Below, piece after piece: positions 24,706 through 33,682 of a stretch of DNA of 46,488 nt. Location: assembly GCA_016874795.1 (NCBI GenBank), contig VGTG01000030.1:1-46488 (forward strand). Reading direction: 5' to 3'. How positions within the stretch are numbered: position 1 is the stretch's first letter; the number at the start of each line of letters is the position of its first letter. Below the pieces are notes generated by a model. The model was not told where the DNA came from. It worked only from the letters and a program-made list of their open reading frames with translations, and did not search any database. The stretch comes from Deltaproteobacteria bacterium. Lineage in GTDB: Bacteria > Desulfobacterota > Binatia > UBA12015. The position numbers were made by a program, and so were the translations under genes.

Positions 24706-25495
24706 GTGCGGTCGCCTCGTCCGCGAGAGTCGCGAACTCCGCGAGGCTCAAAGTCTCCGCGCGCCGCGTCGGCTCGATGCCCGCGCGAGCGAGCACGTCC
24801 TCCGTCGCGGAGCCGAACACCGCACCGAGGGTGTTCCGCAGCATCTTCCGTCGCTGCGAGAACGCGGCGCGAACGACGCGCCGGAAGTCGCTCGGGCTCG
24901 CGACCGGCACGCGCGGCGAAGCGGCGACATCGAGCCGCACGACCGCCGACTCGACCTTCGGCACCGGACGGAATGCGCTCGCGGGCACGGTGAGCACGAG
25001 AGAGGCCGAAGCCCAGAGGCCCGTCAGCACCGTGAGCCCGCCGTAGGCGCGCGAGCTCGGCTCCGCGCAGAGCCGCTCCGCCACCTCGCGCTGCAGCATC
25101 ACGACGATCCGCGGAAAGCGATCGCGCGTCTCGACGAGGCGCTCGACGATCGCGGTCCCGCTCGAGTACGGCAAGTTCGCGACGACGACGAGCGGCTCCG
25201 GTGGAAGCTCCGCGAGGTCGAGGCGGAGGAAGTCGGACTCGATCACCGTCAAGTTCGGGAGCTGCGACCGCTCGAGCGCGCCGGCGAGCTTCTCGTCGAT
25301 CTCGACGGCGACGACACGCGCGCCCGCTCCGAGGAGGACGCGCGTCAGCACCCCGTGCCCCGGTCCGATCTCGAGCACACGCTCTCCGGGACGGAGCGTC
25401 GCCGCGGCGACCGTACGGCGCGCGACGTCGGCGTCGACGAGGAAGTTCTGTCCCAGAGCCCGGCGCCGGGCCGCGCTCCCGCTCGCCCGCGCCAT
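24698..25495 (-). CDS. rsmA: 16S rRNA dimethyladenosine transferase
   Basis: This 265-residue KsgA-type enzyme dimethylates two adjacent adenines in helix 45 of 16S rRNA during small-subunit maturation. LGQNFL (14-19), the SAM loop EIGPGHG (42-48) and the catalytic NLPY (107-110) are all in place, followed by the SQRRKMLRNTL motif of the C-terminal domain. It begins one base after the tsaD stop, so the two genes are coupled. Confidence 0.96.
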   Translation of the reverse strand: MARASGSAARRRALGQNFLVDADVARRTVAAATLRPGERVLEIGPGHGVLTRVLLGAGARVVAVEIDEKLAGALERSQLPNLTVIESDFLRLDLAELPPEPLVVVANLPYSSGTAIVERLVETRDRFPRIVVMLQREVAERLCAEPSSRAYGGLTVLTGLWASASLVLTVPASAFRPVPKVESAVVRLDVAASPRVPVASPSDFRRVVRAAFSQRRKMLRNTLGAVFGSATEDVLARAGIEPTRRAETLSLAEFATLADEATARA

Positions 25496-26509
25496 TCAGG
25501 CGATCGCTTCGGGCTCCACGCGCGGGCCGAGGGCGAGCTCGGCGCGGGCGTTCAGCGAGAGCGGATCGGCTTCCCCGCGCGCGAGCCGGCGCCAGCCGGC
25601 GTACGCGATCATCGAGCCGTTGTCGGTGCAGCGCTTCAGCGCGGGCACGCGGAGATCCGCGCCCTCCTCGCTCGCCATGCGCGCCATCGCCTCGCGCAGC
25701 GGACCGTTCGCGGCGACGCCCCCCGTCACGACGACGCAGCGGGCACCGGTCGCCACGAGCGCTTGCCGGGTCACCTCGACGAGGGTCGTCACGATCGCGT
25801 TCTGGAACGAGGCCGCGACGTCCGCCGGCATCGCGTCCGGCTCGCGCTCGAGCGTCAAGCGCAGAGCGGTCTTGAGGCCGCTGAAGCTCATGTCGAGGGC
25901 CGCGCCGCGGACGCGAGGCCTTGCGAAGCGGAATCTCTGCGGATCGCCCTCGCGCGAAAGACGCTCGATCTCTCGCCCACCGGGGTAGCCGAGCCCGAGG
26001 AGCTTCGCCGCCTTGTCGAACGCCTCTCCCGCGGCGTCGTCGCGCGTCTTTCCGAGGAGCGCGTAGCTCCCGTCCTCGCGCGCCCAGTAGAGCGCCGTGT
26101 GCCCTCCGGAGACGACGAGTCCGAGGAACGGACGGGCGAGAGGCTCGTCGAGCTCGATCGAGAGCAGATGACCCTCGATGTGATTGACTCCGACGAACGG
26201 AATGCCGCGGGCGCGCGCGATCGCCTTCGCCGCGGAGAGCCCGACGAGGAGACAACCGACGAGACCCGGGCCTTGCGTCGCGGCGACGCCGTCGAGGTCG
26301 TCGAGGGCGAGTCCCGCCTGCTCGAGCGCGCGCTGCACGACGGGGACGACGTGGCGGATGTGGTTCCGCGCCGCGAGCTCCGGGACGACGCCGCCAAACG
26401 GGGCGTGCACCTGATCTTGCGACGACACGATGCTCGCGCGCTCGCGGCCGTCCTCGACGATGCCGGCCGCGGTGTCGTCGCACGACGACTCGAGCCCGAG
26501 GACGATCAC
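25496..26509 (-). CDS. tsaD: tRNA threonylcarbamoyladenosine synthase TsaD
   Basis: This 337-residue ASKHA-fold enzyme transfers the threonylcarbamoyl group to A37 of ANN-reading tRNAs, working with TsaB, TsaC and TsaE. LGLESSCDDTA starts the fold. His110 and His114 (GVNHIEGHLLS) bind the metal. The GTG at 26509 is chosen because it overlaps the preceding stop as GTGA and starts exactly at the conserved fold; the frame above is inside the lipoprotein gene. No tsaB or tsaE gene adjoins it. Confidence 0.95.
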   Translation of the reverse strand: MIVLGLESSCDDTAAGIVEDGRERASIVSSQDQVHAPFGGVVPELAARNHIRHVVPVVQRALEQAGLALDDLDGVAATQGPGLVGCLLVGLSAAKAIARARGIPFVGVNHIEGHLLSIELDEPLARPFLGLVVSGGHTALYWAREDGSYALLGKTRDDAAGEAFDKAAKLLGLGYPGGREIERLSREGDPQRFRFARPRVRGAALDMSFSGLKTALRLTLEREPDAMPADVAASFQNAIVTTLVEVTRQALVATGARCVVVTGGVAANGPLREAMARMASEEGADLRVPALKRCTDNGSMIAYAGWRRLARGEADPLSLNARAELALGPRVEPEAIA

Positions 26510-27129
26510 GGGGCGAGCCTCCGCAGCGCTTCGCGCGCGGTTTGATTCGCAGACGAGATGCGCAGGGCGCGACGATACGCCGCGATCGCTCCGTCCTGAT
26601 TCCCTTCGATCTCCAGAAGCTCGCCGTTCAGGGCGACGACCTCCGCGAGCCACGGCGCGCTCGGGTCTCGTCGCGCCGCCTTCTCGAGATCGGCTCTTGC
26701 ACGGTCGATCGACCCCTCGGCGAGATACGCCTGCGCGCGAATCACGTACGGCGGGATCGTCGCGGGCGAATCCTTGATGGCCTCGTCGAGGAGCTCGATC
26801 GCCTGCGTCGTGGTTCCACCGTCGAGCTCCTCACGGGCCCGCTGCGCGAGACGGAGGGCCATCGCCTCGCTCTTCGGAGTCTCGACGGTGATCCGCGCCG
26901 TCAACGACTCTCGCGTGACGTCCGTGCCGACCGGAGTCGGTCCGGTGACGCGATCAGGCGGAAGACGCGTCGGCTCGGTCTCGATCGGCGGCGCCAGCGG
27001 CGCGGCGCGCCGCCGCGGTGCTGGACCACGCACGACGTCTGGCGCGCACGCCGCGAGAGCTCCCACGGCGAGAAGCGCGAGCACGACCGCCGGTGGGCGG
27101 GAGCGTGTGGCTATCGAACCTGCGGCCAT
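26506..27129 (-). CDS. TPR-repeat lipoprotein
   Basis: This 207-residue protein has a lipoprotein signal ending in LAAC (Cys28), a proline-rich linker to about residue 60, and then at least two tetratricopeptide-type helical pairs (TTQAIELLDEAIKDSPATIPPY, GSIDRARADLEKAARRDPSAPW, GNQDGAIAAYRRALRIS). Such proteins hold envelope complexes together. It lies between a bifunctional penicillin-binding protein and tsaD, so a role as a helper of peptidoglycan synthesis (LpoA/YbgF-like) is possible but only inferred. Confidence 0.85.
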   Translation of the reverse strand: MAAGSIATRSRPPAVVLALLAVGALAACAPDVVRGPAPRRRAAPLAPPIETEPTRLPPDRVTGPTPVGTDVTRESLTARITVETPKSEAMALRLAQRAREELDGGTTTQAIELLDEAIKDSPATIPPYVIRAQAYLAEGSIDRARADLEKAARRDPSAPWLAEVVALNGELLEIEGNQDGAIAAYRRALRISSANQTAREALRRLAP

Positions 27130-27218
27130 GATCGATCGGCGGCACCGATGTACCGACGGCTCTCGCCGGTGAGGAGGCGAACCGAGACGGCCCGTCGGCC
27201 CGCCTTCGCAAGAGCCTC

Positions 27219-29648
27219 CTAGCCAGCCGCCGCGGGCGGCGCAAAGGCGACGGGTCTCGCGTCGTCGGGCGGAGCGTCACTCGGCGGAAGATCCTCCGAC
27301 CCTCCGCTCGCGGGAGCATCGATCGGCTCGGCCGGAGCGCGGCCGGGCGCAGCTCCGGGGATGTCGAGAGGATCGGACCAGACCGGCTCCTCCCCCGTCA
27401 AGAATGCCTCCTCGATCAGGAACGGATCGCCCGGCGTCGGAGCTTCCGGCGGCGTGCCGCTCCGCCGATCGACGGCGACGAGCGTCACGCCGGGCGGCGC
27501 CTGGAACGGTCGCGGAGGCGAGTCCGCCATCGCCCCCTGCATGAACGTGGTCCAGATGGGGAGCGCCGCTCTGCCGCCGGAGAGGTTCAGCGACTCCTCG
27601 CCGTCGAAGCCCACCCAGGTTCCCGCGAGGAGATCCGGCGTGAAGCCGATGAACCACGCGTCTCGGTACGCGTTCGTGGTTCCCGTCTTTCCGGCAGCGG
27701 GACGCGAGAAGCCGAGCGTCCGCGCGCTTCGTGCGGTTCCCTCCGCGAAAACGCCTTCGAGCATGTGAGTCACGACGAACGCCGCCGCGGGCGGGACGAC
27801 GCGCTTCATCGCCGGGACCTCGCCGAGGATCTCCTGCCCGTCTCGCGCGTCGACGCGGCGAATCGCGAACGGCTCTGCGTGCGTGCCTCCGCTCGCGAAG
27901 ACGCCGTAGGCGCCGACCGTCTCGAGGAGGCTCAGCTCCGCGGCGCCGAGGATGACCGAGGGCAAGCGCGGGATCTCCGAGCGGATACCCATCTCGCCCG
28001 CGAGATCGACGATCGAATCGAGACCGACCGCTTGTGCGATGCGCGCGGTTGCGGCGTTCGAAGACTGCTCGAGAGCGGAGCGCACGGTGATCTCGCCGAG
28101 ATAGCGGCCGCCGTAGTTGCGCGGCGTCCAGCGGCGATTTCCGTCGTACTCCCACGTGAACGGGGAGTCCTCGACCAGCGTCGCCGGCGTGATGTGCCGC
28201 TCGGGATCGGTCGCGACCACGCCCGCGAGGAAGACGATGGGCTTGAACGCCGATCCGACTTGACGCCGCCCCTGCGTCGCCCGGTCGAACTGGCTCTCCG
28301 CGTACTTCCGTCCGCCGACGAGCGCGCGGATCGCGCCGGTGTGCGGCGCGATCGCGACGAGGGCGCCTTCGAGACGGTCCTTTCCTTCGGCGACGCGCAG
28401 TCGCGAATGCTGCTCCTCGAGGCGAAGCAGCCCCTCGCTCACCGCCTTCGCCGCTTCCTCCTGCATCAGCGGGTCGAGCGTCGTGTAGATCTGCAGCCCC
28501 TCGGTCGTCAGCACCTCGTCCGAAAATCGCTGCGCGAGCTCGCGCTTCACGTAGTCGACGAAGAACGCGGCGTCGCCAACCTCGCGGCGCGGCGCGGCGA
28601 CCTGCAGCGGACGCGCGATCGCCGCCTGGTAGGTCGCCTCGTCGATCTCGCCGGCGTCGCGGAGCCCGCGCAGGACGGTGTCGCGGCGGGTCTGCGCCCG
28701 CTTCGGCTCGCGAGACGGCGAGTACGCGTTCGGCGCGCGGATCAGCCCGGCGAGCAGCGCCGCCTCCGCGACGTCGAGATCGCGGGGATCCTTGCCGAAG
28801 TAGAAGTCCGAAGCCTCCGCGACGCCGAAGATCCCGCGCGCGCCCTTCTGACCGAGGTAGATCTCGTTCAGGTAGTTCTCGAGGATCTGCATCTTCGAGT
28901 AGCGCTGCTCCGCGATCAGGGCCATCGCCATCTCCTCGAGCTTCCGCGACATCGTGCGGTCGGAAGTCAAGAAGAAGTTCTTCATGAGCTGCTGCGTCAG
29001 CGTGCTGCCGCCCTGCCGCACCGCTCCGGCGCGGAGGTTCGCGACGACCGCGCGTGCGACGCCCATCGGGTCGACGCCCTCGTGCTCGAAGAAGCGGTTG
29101 TCCTCGGTCACGAGGATCGCGCGGATCAGGATCGGCGTCACGTCGGTGACGTGCACGGCCCGACGGTTCTGCCACTCGCCCTCGTAGATGCCGGTCAGCT
29201 CCTCCGGCTCGAGCGAGACGGCGCCGAGGTCGTCGCCGCTCTCGAGGTCCTGGACGGCGGCGATGCGCTCCCCGTCGAGGACGAGCCGCGCGAGCTGCGT
29301 GCGATCGCGACCGCGCGCTCCCGGTCGCAGCGCAATCTCGAGCGCGCCGTCCGTTCGCCGGTACTCTCCGCCGGCGCGGGGCGTCGCCTCGACCGCACGG
29401 TAGCGCAGCCGCTCGAGCCGCCGGGGGACCTGCGCCTCCGCGAGGTGGAGCCCGGGGTGCAGGAGGAACTCGTCGCTGTAGATCCGGGACGGGAAGTCCC
29501 ATCGGCGGCCCGCGAACTTCTCGTCCACGACATGAGCGAGATGGCCGTACACGACCCAGCCGGCGACCGCCGCTGCCGCGCCGAGTGGAACCACGGCCAG
29601 CAGCAGAGCGATCGCCAAGGATCCCAGGCGTCGTCGCCCGACGCCCAC
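27219..29648 (-). CDS. mrcB: Bifunctional penicillin-binding protein 1B
   Basis: This 809-residue class A PBP polymerises glycan strands and cross-links peptides. One membrane helix (about 10-32) is followed by a UB2H-like segment (about 50-140, starting WDFPSRIYSDE) specific to PBP1b. The glycosyltransferase domain has Glu182 (TEDNRFFEHEGVD) and RQGGSTLTQQL. The transpeptidase domain has the nucleophile Ser466 (SAFK), SSN and KTGTT. The C-terminal 80 residues are a Pro/Ala-rich tail. The GTG start has AAGGAGA five bases upstream. UB2H binds the lipoprotein LpoB in E. coli; the TPR lipoprotein gene next door is a candidate partner. Confidence 0.95.
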   Translation of the reverse strand: MGVGRRRLGSLAIALLLAVVPLGAAAAVAGWVVYGHLAHVVDEKFAGRRWDFPSRIYSDEFLLHPGLHLAEAQVPRRLERLRYRAVEATPRAGGEYRRTDGALEIALRPGARGRDRTQLARLVLDGERIAAVQDLESGDDLGAVSLEPEELTGIYEGEWQNRRAVHVTDVTPILIRAILVTEDNRFFEHEGVDPMGVARAVVANLRAGAVRQGGSTLTQQLMKNFFLTSDRTMSRKLEEMAMALIAEQRYSKMQILENYLNEIYLGQKGARGIFGVAEASDFYFGKDPRDLDVAEAALLAGLIRAPNAYSPSREPKRAQTRRDTVLRGLRDAGEIDEATYQAAIARPLQVAAPRREVGDAAFFVDYVKRELAQRFSDEVLTTEGLQIYTTLDPLMQEEAAKAVSEGLLRLEEQHSRLRVAEGKDRLEGALVAIAPHTGAIRALVGGRKYAESQFDRATQGRRQVGSAFKPIVFLAGVVATDPERHITPATLVEDSPFTWEYDGNRRWTPRNYGGRYLGEITVRSALEQSSNAATARIAQAVGLDSIVDLAGEMGIRSEIPRLPSVILGAAELSLLETVGAYGVFASGGTHAEPFAIRRVDARDGQEILGEVPAMKRVVPPAAAFVVTHMLEGVFAEGTARSARTLGFSRPAAGKTGTTNAYRDAWFIGFTPDLLAGTWVGFDGEESLNLSGGRAALPIWTTFMQGAMADSPPRPFQAPPGVTLVAVDRRSGTPPEAPTPGDPFLIEEAFLTGEEPVWSDPLDIPGAAPGRAPAEPIDAPASGGSEDLPPSDAPPDDARPVAFAPPAAAG

Positions 29649-29674
29649 GCTTCTCTCCTTCCGGTCGCGTTACC

Positions 29675-31267
29675 TCACTTCGAAGGCTTCAGCGCGAGGA
29701 ACACGGTGTTCTCTCCGCGCCGCACCAGGAGCAGGACGCTCTTTCCTTCGGCGCTCTTCTTGATCTGCTCCATGTAGACGTCGACGTTGTCGACCGGCTT
29801 GCGATTGACCTCGAGGATCACGTCGCCGCGACGAAGGCCGGCGTCCGCCGCCGGCGTGCCCGGCTCGACGCTCGACACGAGAACGCCCTGCAGGTCGGCC
29901 GAGAGTCCGAGGGACTCCGCGATCTCGGGCGTGAGGTTCTGCACCGTCAGCCCGTAGGCCTCCGACTCGCCCTGGGCGAGCTGCAGCTCCTCGTCCTTCA
30001 TCTCGCCGATCTCGAGATCGAGCGCGACCTCCTCGCCGTCGCGGATCACCTTGATCGGCACGCTCTTGCCGATCGGCTCCCGTGCCACCATCAGCGGCAG
30101 CGAGGTCGACTCCTCGACCGGCTTGCCGTCGAACTCGACGATCACGTCGCCGACCTTGACGCCGGACTTCTGCGCCGGTCCGTCCTTGACGACGTCGGCC
30201 ACGAGCGCGCCGTGCGCCTTCTTCATGCCGAGCGACTCGGCGATCTCGGGCGTGACCTTCTGGATCATCACGCCCATCCAGCCGCGGGTGACGCGGCCCT
30301 TCTCGCGAAGCTGTGGAATGAGCTCCTTCGCGAGGTTGATCGGGATGGCGAAGCCGATGCCGATGTTGCCGCCGCTCCGGCTGAAGATCGACGTATTGAT
30401 GCCGACGACGCGGCCGTGCAGGTCGAGAAGCGGTCCGCCCGAGTTGCCGGGGTTGATCGGCGCATCGGTCTGGATGAAGTCGTCGTAGTTGCCCTGGCCG
30501 ATGAAACGGCCCTTCGCGCTGACGATGCCGGCGGTGACGGAGAACTCGAGGCCGAACGGATTTCCGATCGCCATCACCCACTCGCCGACCTTCAACGTCT
30601 CGGAATCACCGAAGGAGATCGCGGGAAGCTCGTGGTCGGCCTGGACCTTCAGCACCGCGATGTCCGTCTTCGGGTCGCGTCCGATGAGCTCTGCCTTGTA
30701 CTCCGAGCCATCGTTCATCTTGACGCTGATCGACTCGGAGTTCTCGACGACGTGGTTGTTCGTCAGGATGTAGCCGGCGGGATCGAAGATGAAGCCCGAG
30801 CCGAGGCTGCGGCGCGGCATCGGCCGGCGTGGCATCGGTCCGAAGAAGCGCTCGAAGGGTTCCCAGAACTCTCGCGGATCGGGACCGCCGGGACCACCCG
30901 GTGCGCCCGGTGCGCCGGGGTCACCCGGTCCTCCGGGTCCGCCCGGTCCTCCGGGTCCGCCGTGGAAACCGCCGCCGTTGTCGCCGCCTTCCTTGTTCTC
31001 GCTGGAGATGTTGACGACGGAGTCGCGCAAACGCGCCGCGAGCTCCGAGAAGTCCGGCAGGCTGCAGCTCGAGCACACGTTGCCGTTCGTTTCGGCCGCT
31101 TCGCCGGGCAACGCGGTGGGCGGCGTCTCCGGTGCGGGTGCTTCTTCGACGCCGGCGCTCGGCTCGGCGACCGCCTCGTTCGGAGCCTCGCCGCGATAGC
31201 GTGCGGCAAGCACGCCGACGGCGAATCCGAGCAGTAGGAGAACGACAACCTTGGAAAGGCTACGCAT
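29675..31267 (-). CDS. degP: HtrA/DegP-type serine protease with collagen-like insert
   Basis: This 530-residue periplasmic protease/chaperone handles misfolded envelope proteins. A signal anchor (about 7-22) is followed by an acidic linker and CSSC (65-68). The trypsin-like domain has His172 (TNNHVV), Asp202 (KTDIAVLKV) and Ser276 (NPGNSGGPL). Two PDZ domains lie at about 330-400 and 435-515. Residues 103-129 are nine perfect Gly-X-Pro triplets, placed where DegP has its flexible LA loop. It sits between a DUF1844 gene and mrcB. In other species such genes answer to envelope-stress sigma factors; no matching promoter was identified here. Confidence 0.95.
   Translation of the reverse strand: MRSLSKVVVLLLLGFAVGVLAARYRGEAPNEAVAEPSAGVEEAPAPETPPTALPGEAAETNGNVCSSCSLPDFSELAARLRDSVVNISSENKEGGDNGGGFHGGPGGPGGPGGPGDPGAPGAPGGPGGPDPREFWEPFERFFGPMPRRPMPRRSLGSGFIFDPAGYILTNNHVVENSESISVKMNDGSEYKAELIGRDPKTDIAVLKVQADHELPAISFGDSETLKVGEWVMAIGNPFGLEFSVTAGIVSAKGRFIGQGNYDDFIQTDAPINPGNSGGPLLDLHGRVVGINTSIFSRSGGNIGIGFAIPINLAKELIPQLREKGRVTRGWMGVMIQKVTPEIAESLGMKKAHGALVADVVKDGPAQKSGVKVGDVIVEFDGKPVEESTSLPLMVAREPIGKSVPIKVIRDGEEVALDLEIGEMKDEELQLAQGESEAYGLTVQNLTPEIAESLGLSADLQGVLVSSVEPGTPAADAGLRRGDVILEVNRKPVDNVDVYMEQIKKSAEGKSVLLLVRRGENTVFLALKPSK
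30881..30961 (-). repeat. Collagen-like Gly-X-Pro tandem repeat in degP
   Basis: Nine codon triplets encode Gly-Gly-Pro, Gly-Asp-Pro or Gly-Ala-Pro in a row (residues 103-129 of the protease). The DNA holds near-identical 9- and 18-base tandem units, so slippage could change the copy number in frame. Confidence 0.9.
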
Positions 31268-31300
31268 GAACCTCAGTCCTTCGAACCGGTGCTGCCGGGG

Positions 31301-31825
31301 TTACGCGCCCTCTACGCGGGTCAGCTGTACGTAGCGAATCCGCAGGTCGTAGAGGATGCGTGAGAGCAGAGCTTGCTCGTCCGCGGTCAGATTGCCTTGG
31401 GTCTTCCGCTCGAGAACCCCGAGCAGATCGATGACGTCGCGAGCCGCGGCGAGGTCTCGGTGGATCTCTCCGCCGGGTCCTTCCGGGATCTCGCCGAGAC
31501 ACATGAGAGCCTGCGTGCTGAGGCTCAGGACGAGCGTTCCGAAGCTCGGCTCGAGGGACTCGCCGGGCTCGGCGTCGTAGGGTGCGCCGCGCGGCTCGCC
31601 GAATTGCGGCGATGCGGGCTCGCTCGGACGCCTCTCGCCGGGGTGCGGAGGCGGCGGTGCCGCTCGCGCGGGCTCCGGAGAAGGCGCGGAAGGCTTCGCC
31701 GAGGACGCTTCCTTCTGCCCCTCTTCGTCGACGTTGCGCTCGCTTCCGTCCGACGCGAAGCGCCGCCGATCGATCACGCGGAAGGAGGGCTCGCCGTCCC
31801 GATCGCGATCGTCCCCCTCCCTCAC
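31301..31825 (-). CDS. DUF1844 domain protein
   Basis: This 174-residue protein has a disordered N-terminal two thirds rich in Pro, Glu, Ala and Arg, then a helical DUF1844 domain in the last 75 residues (FGTLVLSLSTQALMCLGEIP, DLAAARDVIDLLGVLERKT). The family is common in Myxococcota, Acidobacteriota and relatives but its function is unknown. The GTG start is supported by GGAAGGG five bases upstream. It sits 40 bases after htpX and 33 bases before degP, between two envelope proteases, which hints at a stress-linked role. Confidence 0.88.
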   Translation of the reverse strand: MREGDDRDRDGEPSFRVIDRRRFASDGSERNVDEEGQKEASSAKPSAPSPEPARAAPPPPHPGERRPSEPASPQFGEPRGAPYDAEPGESLEPSFGTLVLSLSTQALMCLGEIPEGPGGEIHRDLAAARDVIDLLGVLERKTQGNLTADEQALLSRILYDLRIRYVQLTRVEGA

Positions 31826-31865
31826 GAAGACCCTTCCGGCCAGAGGGCCCTGGCGGTGCGGAGGC

Positions 31866-32720
31866 TCACCGCGCTCCCGCCATCGCCCGCAGCCGCCGCA
31901 CCCGCTCGGTCGTCGGCGGATGGGTGCTGAACAGGCTCGCGAAGCGGGCGCCCCGGAGAGGGTTGACGATGAAGAGGTGCGCCGTCGCCGGGCTCGCATC
32001 GAGCGGAACACGCTGGTTCGCGCGCTCGAGCTTCTCCAGCGCCGAGGCGAGCGCAAGAGGATTTCCGACGTAGCGGGCACCCGACTCGTCCGCCTCGAAC
32101 TCGCGGCCGCGAGAGATCGCGAGCTGGATCAAGGTCGCTGCCAGCGGAGCGAGGAGCATGGTGAACAGGAGCTCGAGGCCCCCGCCGCCTTCCTCTTCGT
32201 CGCGCGCGGCGCCGCCGAAGATCATCGCCCACTGTGCCATCTGCGCCAGCATCATCACCGCGCCCGCGAGGGTCGCCGCGATGGTAGACGTCAGGATGTC
32301 GCGATTCTTCACGTGCGCGAGCTCGTGCGCGAGAACTCCCTCGAGCTCGCTCTCGTCGAGAGTGCGCAGGATCCCGTCGGTGACCGCGATGGCGGCGTGG
32401 GAGGGATTTCGGCCCGTCGCGAAGGCGTTCAGCGCCTCGGTCGGGATCAGGTAGAGAGCAGGAGTCTCCGGAAGACCTGCCTTCACGCGGAGGTTGTTGG
32501 CGATCCGGTGCAGCATCGGCAGCTCGCCGGGCTTCACGGGCCGCGCGCCGAAGGCGCGCAGGACGAGCTTGTCGGAGTACCAGTAGCTTCCGAAGTTCAT
32601 GATCGCGGCGAAAACCAGCGCCATCATTGCGCCGCCGCGGCCGCCGAGAGCGCCTCCGACCCACACGATGAGCGCTGTGAGGACGGCGAGAAGCGCCGTC
32701 GTACGAAGGGTACTTCTCAT
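31866..32720 (-). CDS. htpX: HtpX-type membrane zinc metalloprotease
   Basis: This 284-residue M48 protease degrades damaged inner-membrane proteins. Two N-terminal helices (about 8-25, 30-48) precede the zinc motif His132-Glu133-x-x-His136 (AHELAHVKNR). Two more helices are followed by the third ligand in GREFEADESGARY. FSTHPPTTERVRRL near the end is typical of the family. The ATG at 32720 gives a standard length. It starts a minus-strand run (htpX, DUF1844, degP, mrcB, lipoprotein, tsaD, rsmA, mutM) with gaps of 89 bases or less. Confidence 0.95.
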   Translation of the reverse strand: MRSTLRTTALLAVLTALIVWVGGALGGRGGAMMALVFAAIMNFGSYWYSDKLVLRAFGARPVKPGELPMLHRIANNLRVKAGLPETPALYLIPTEALNAFATGRNPSHAAIAVTDGILRTLDESELEGVLAHELAHVKNRDILTSTIAATLAGAVMMLAQMAQWAMIFGGAARDEEEGGGGLELLFTMLLAPLAATLIQLAISRGREFEADESGARYVGNPLALASALEKLERANQRVPLDASPATAHLFIVNPLRGARFASLFSTHPPTTERVRRLRAMAGAR

Positions 32721-32751
32721 GGGCAAGCGGTAATGCCGCCCCCACGGGATG

Positions 32752-33657
32752 TCAAGGTAGCGCAGCGTGGACGGCGGCCCAGACGCGCTCGAGCGCGCCA
32801 TCGTGCGCGCCGCGAAGATCGACGTGGACGCTGTGCGAACCGCGCGGACCGAACCGCTCCGGAGCCGTCGTCGTGAAGACCGTCGTCGTCGCGATGCCGA
32901 GCGCGGCCGCGACGTGACTCGGCCCGGAGTCGCAGCCGACGTACGCGTGCGCTTCCCCGAGAGCGGCAACGAGCCCCCGGATGCTCCCGGGTCGAAGCAC
33001 GCGGTCCACCTGCCCTTCCCAACGGCGCTCCTCGCCGACCTCCGCGGGGCCGAGCAGGACCGTCGTCGATCCGCCCGAGGCACGCCGCCATCGTTCGGCG
33101 ATCCCGCGGAGGAGAACCTCGGGCACGCGCTTCGCCGCTCCGCCGCTTCCGGGATGTAGGACGAGCCGGGGCCTTGCTCCATCGTTGCTCGCGCCACTCT
33201 CGTGCGGCGGCACCAGCGCAGGCGTTGCAGCCGTCCCCGGAGGAGCGCCGACGGCCGCCAGCATCTCGTCGCAGGCATGCACCGGGCCCTTCCGCGCCGG
33301 AAAAGGGAGCACGAGTGCGCGCCCGGTCGACTCGAGATGCTCTCGGAAAACCGCGTTCGTCGCGCCCGTGAAGCTCACGATCGCGGCGAACCCGTCGATC
33401 CATCCGAGCGCCTCGCGCGCCTCGCCGCCGGAAGGCGCGAACGCGCGCGCGATCTCCGGTGCGTCGAGCGAGCGAACGTGCGGCCGACACGGAAAGAGCG
33501 CCGCCACCTCCGCCGCGGCGCCGCGCGCGCAAAACGTCGAGACCTCGTCGCGCGCGAGCCAGCGTACGGCGGGCTCGGCGCATACGGCGTCGCCGAGCGC
33601 GCCGGGGAACAGGACGAGCGTGCCCTGGCGACGCGATCCGGCGCCTTCTCTCTCCAC
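32752..33657 (-). CDS. Glycosyltransferase family 9 (heptosyltransferase-like)
   Basis: This roughly 301-residue GT-B enzyme resembles LPS heptosyltransferases. The N-terminal half begins TLVLFPGALGDAVCAEPAVRWL. The donor-binding half has LVLHPGSGGAAKRVP and YVGCDSGPSHVAAALGIATTTVF, close to the family signature 'G.DSG..H.AaA...P'. Acceptor and sugar are not known, but an outer-membrane glycolipid core is likely. The GTG at 33657 is chosen; an ATG at 33684 would overlap the divergent cysK start. Confidence 0.88.
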   Translation of the reverse strand: MEREGAGSRRQGTLVLFPGALGDAVCAEPAVRWLARDEVSTFCARGAAAEVAALFPCRPHVRSLDAPEIARAFAPSGGEAREALGWIDGFAAIVSFTGATNAVFREHLESTGRALVLPFPARKGPVHACDEMLAAVGAPPGTAATPALVPPHESGASNDGARPRLVLHPGSGGAAKRVPEVLLRGIAERWRRASGGSTTVLLGPAEVGEERRWEGQVDRVLRPGSIRGLVAALGEAHAYVGCDSGPSHVAAALGIATTTVFTTTAPERFGPRGSHSVHVDLRGAHDGALERVWAAVHAALP

Positions 33658-33682
33658 CGGCCATCCGCTAGCATTCCTTCTC

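Noticed and set aside
26510-26653. N-terminal extension of TsaD
   Set aside because: The added 48 residues lie inside the lipoprotein gene and are Arg/Ser-rich; TsaD proteins start at the VLGLESSCDD motif.
30881-30961. CRISPR-like or minisatellite non-coding repeat
   Set aside because: The units are in frame with degP, have no spacers and encode perfect Gly-X-Pro triplets.
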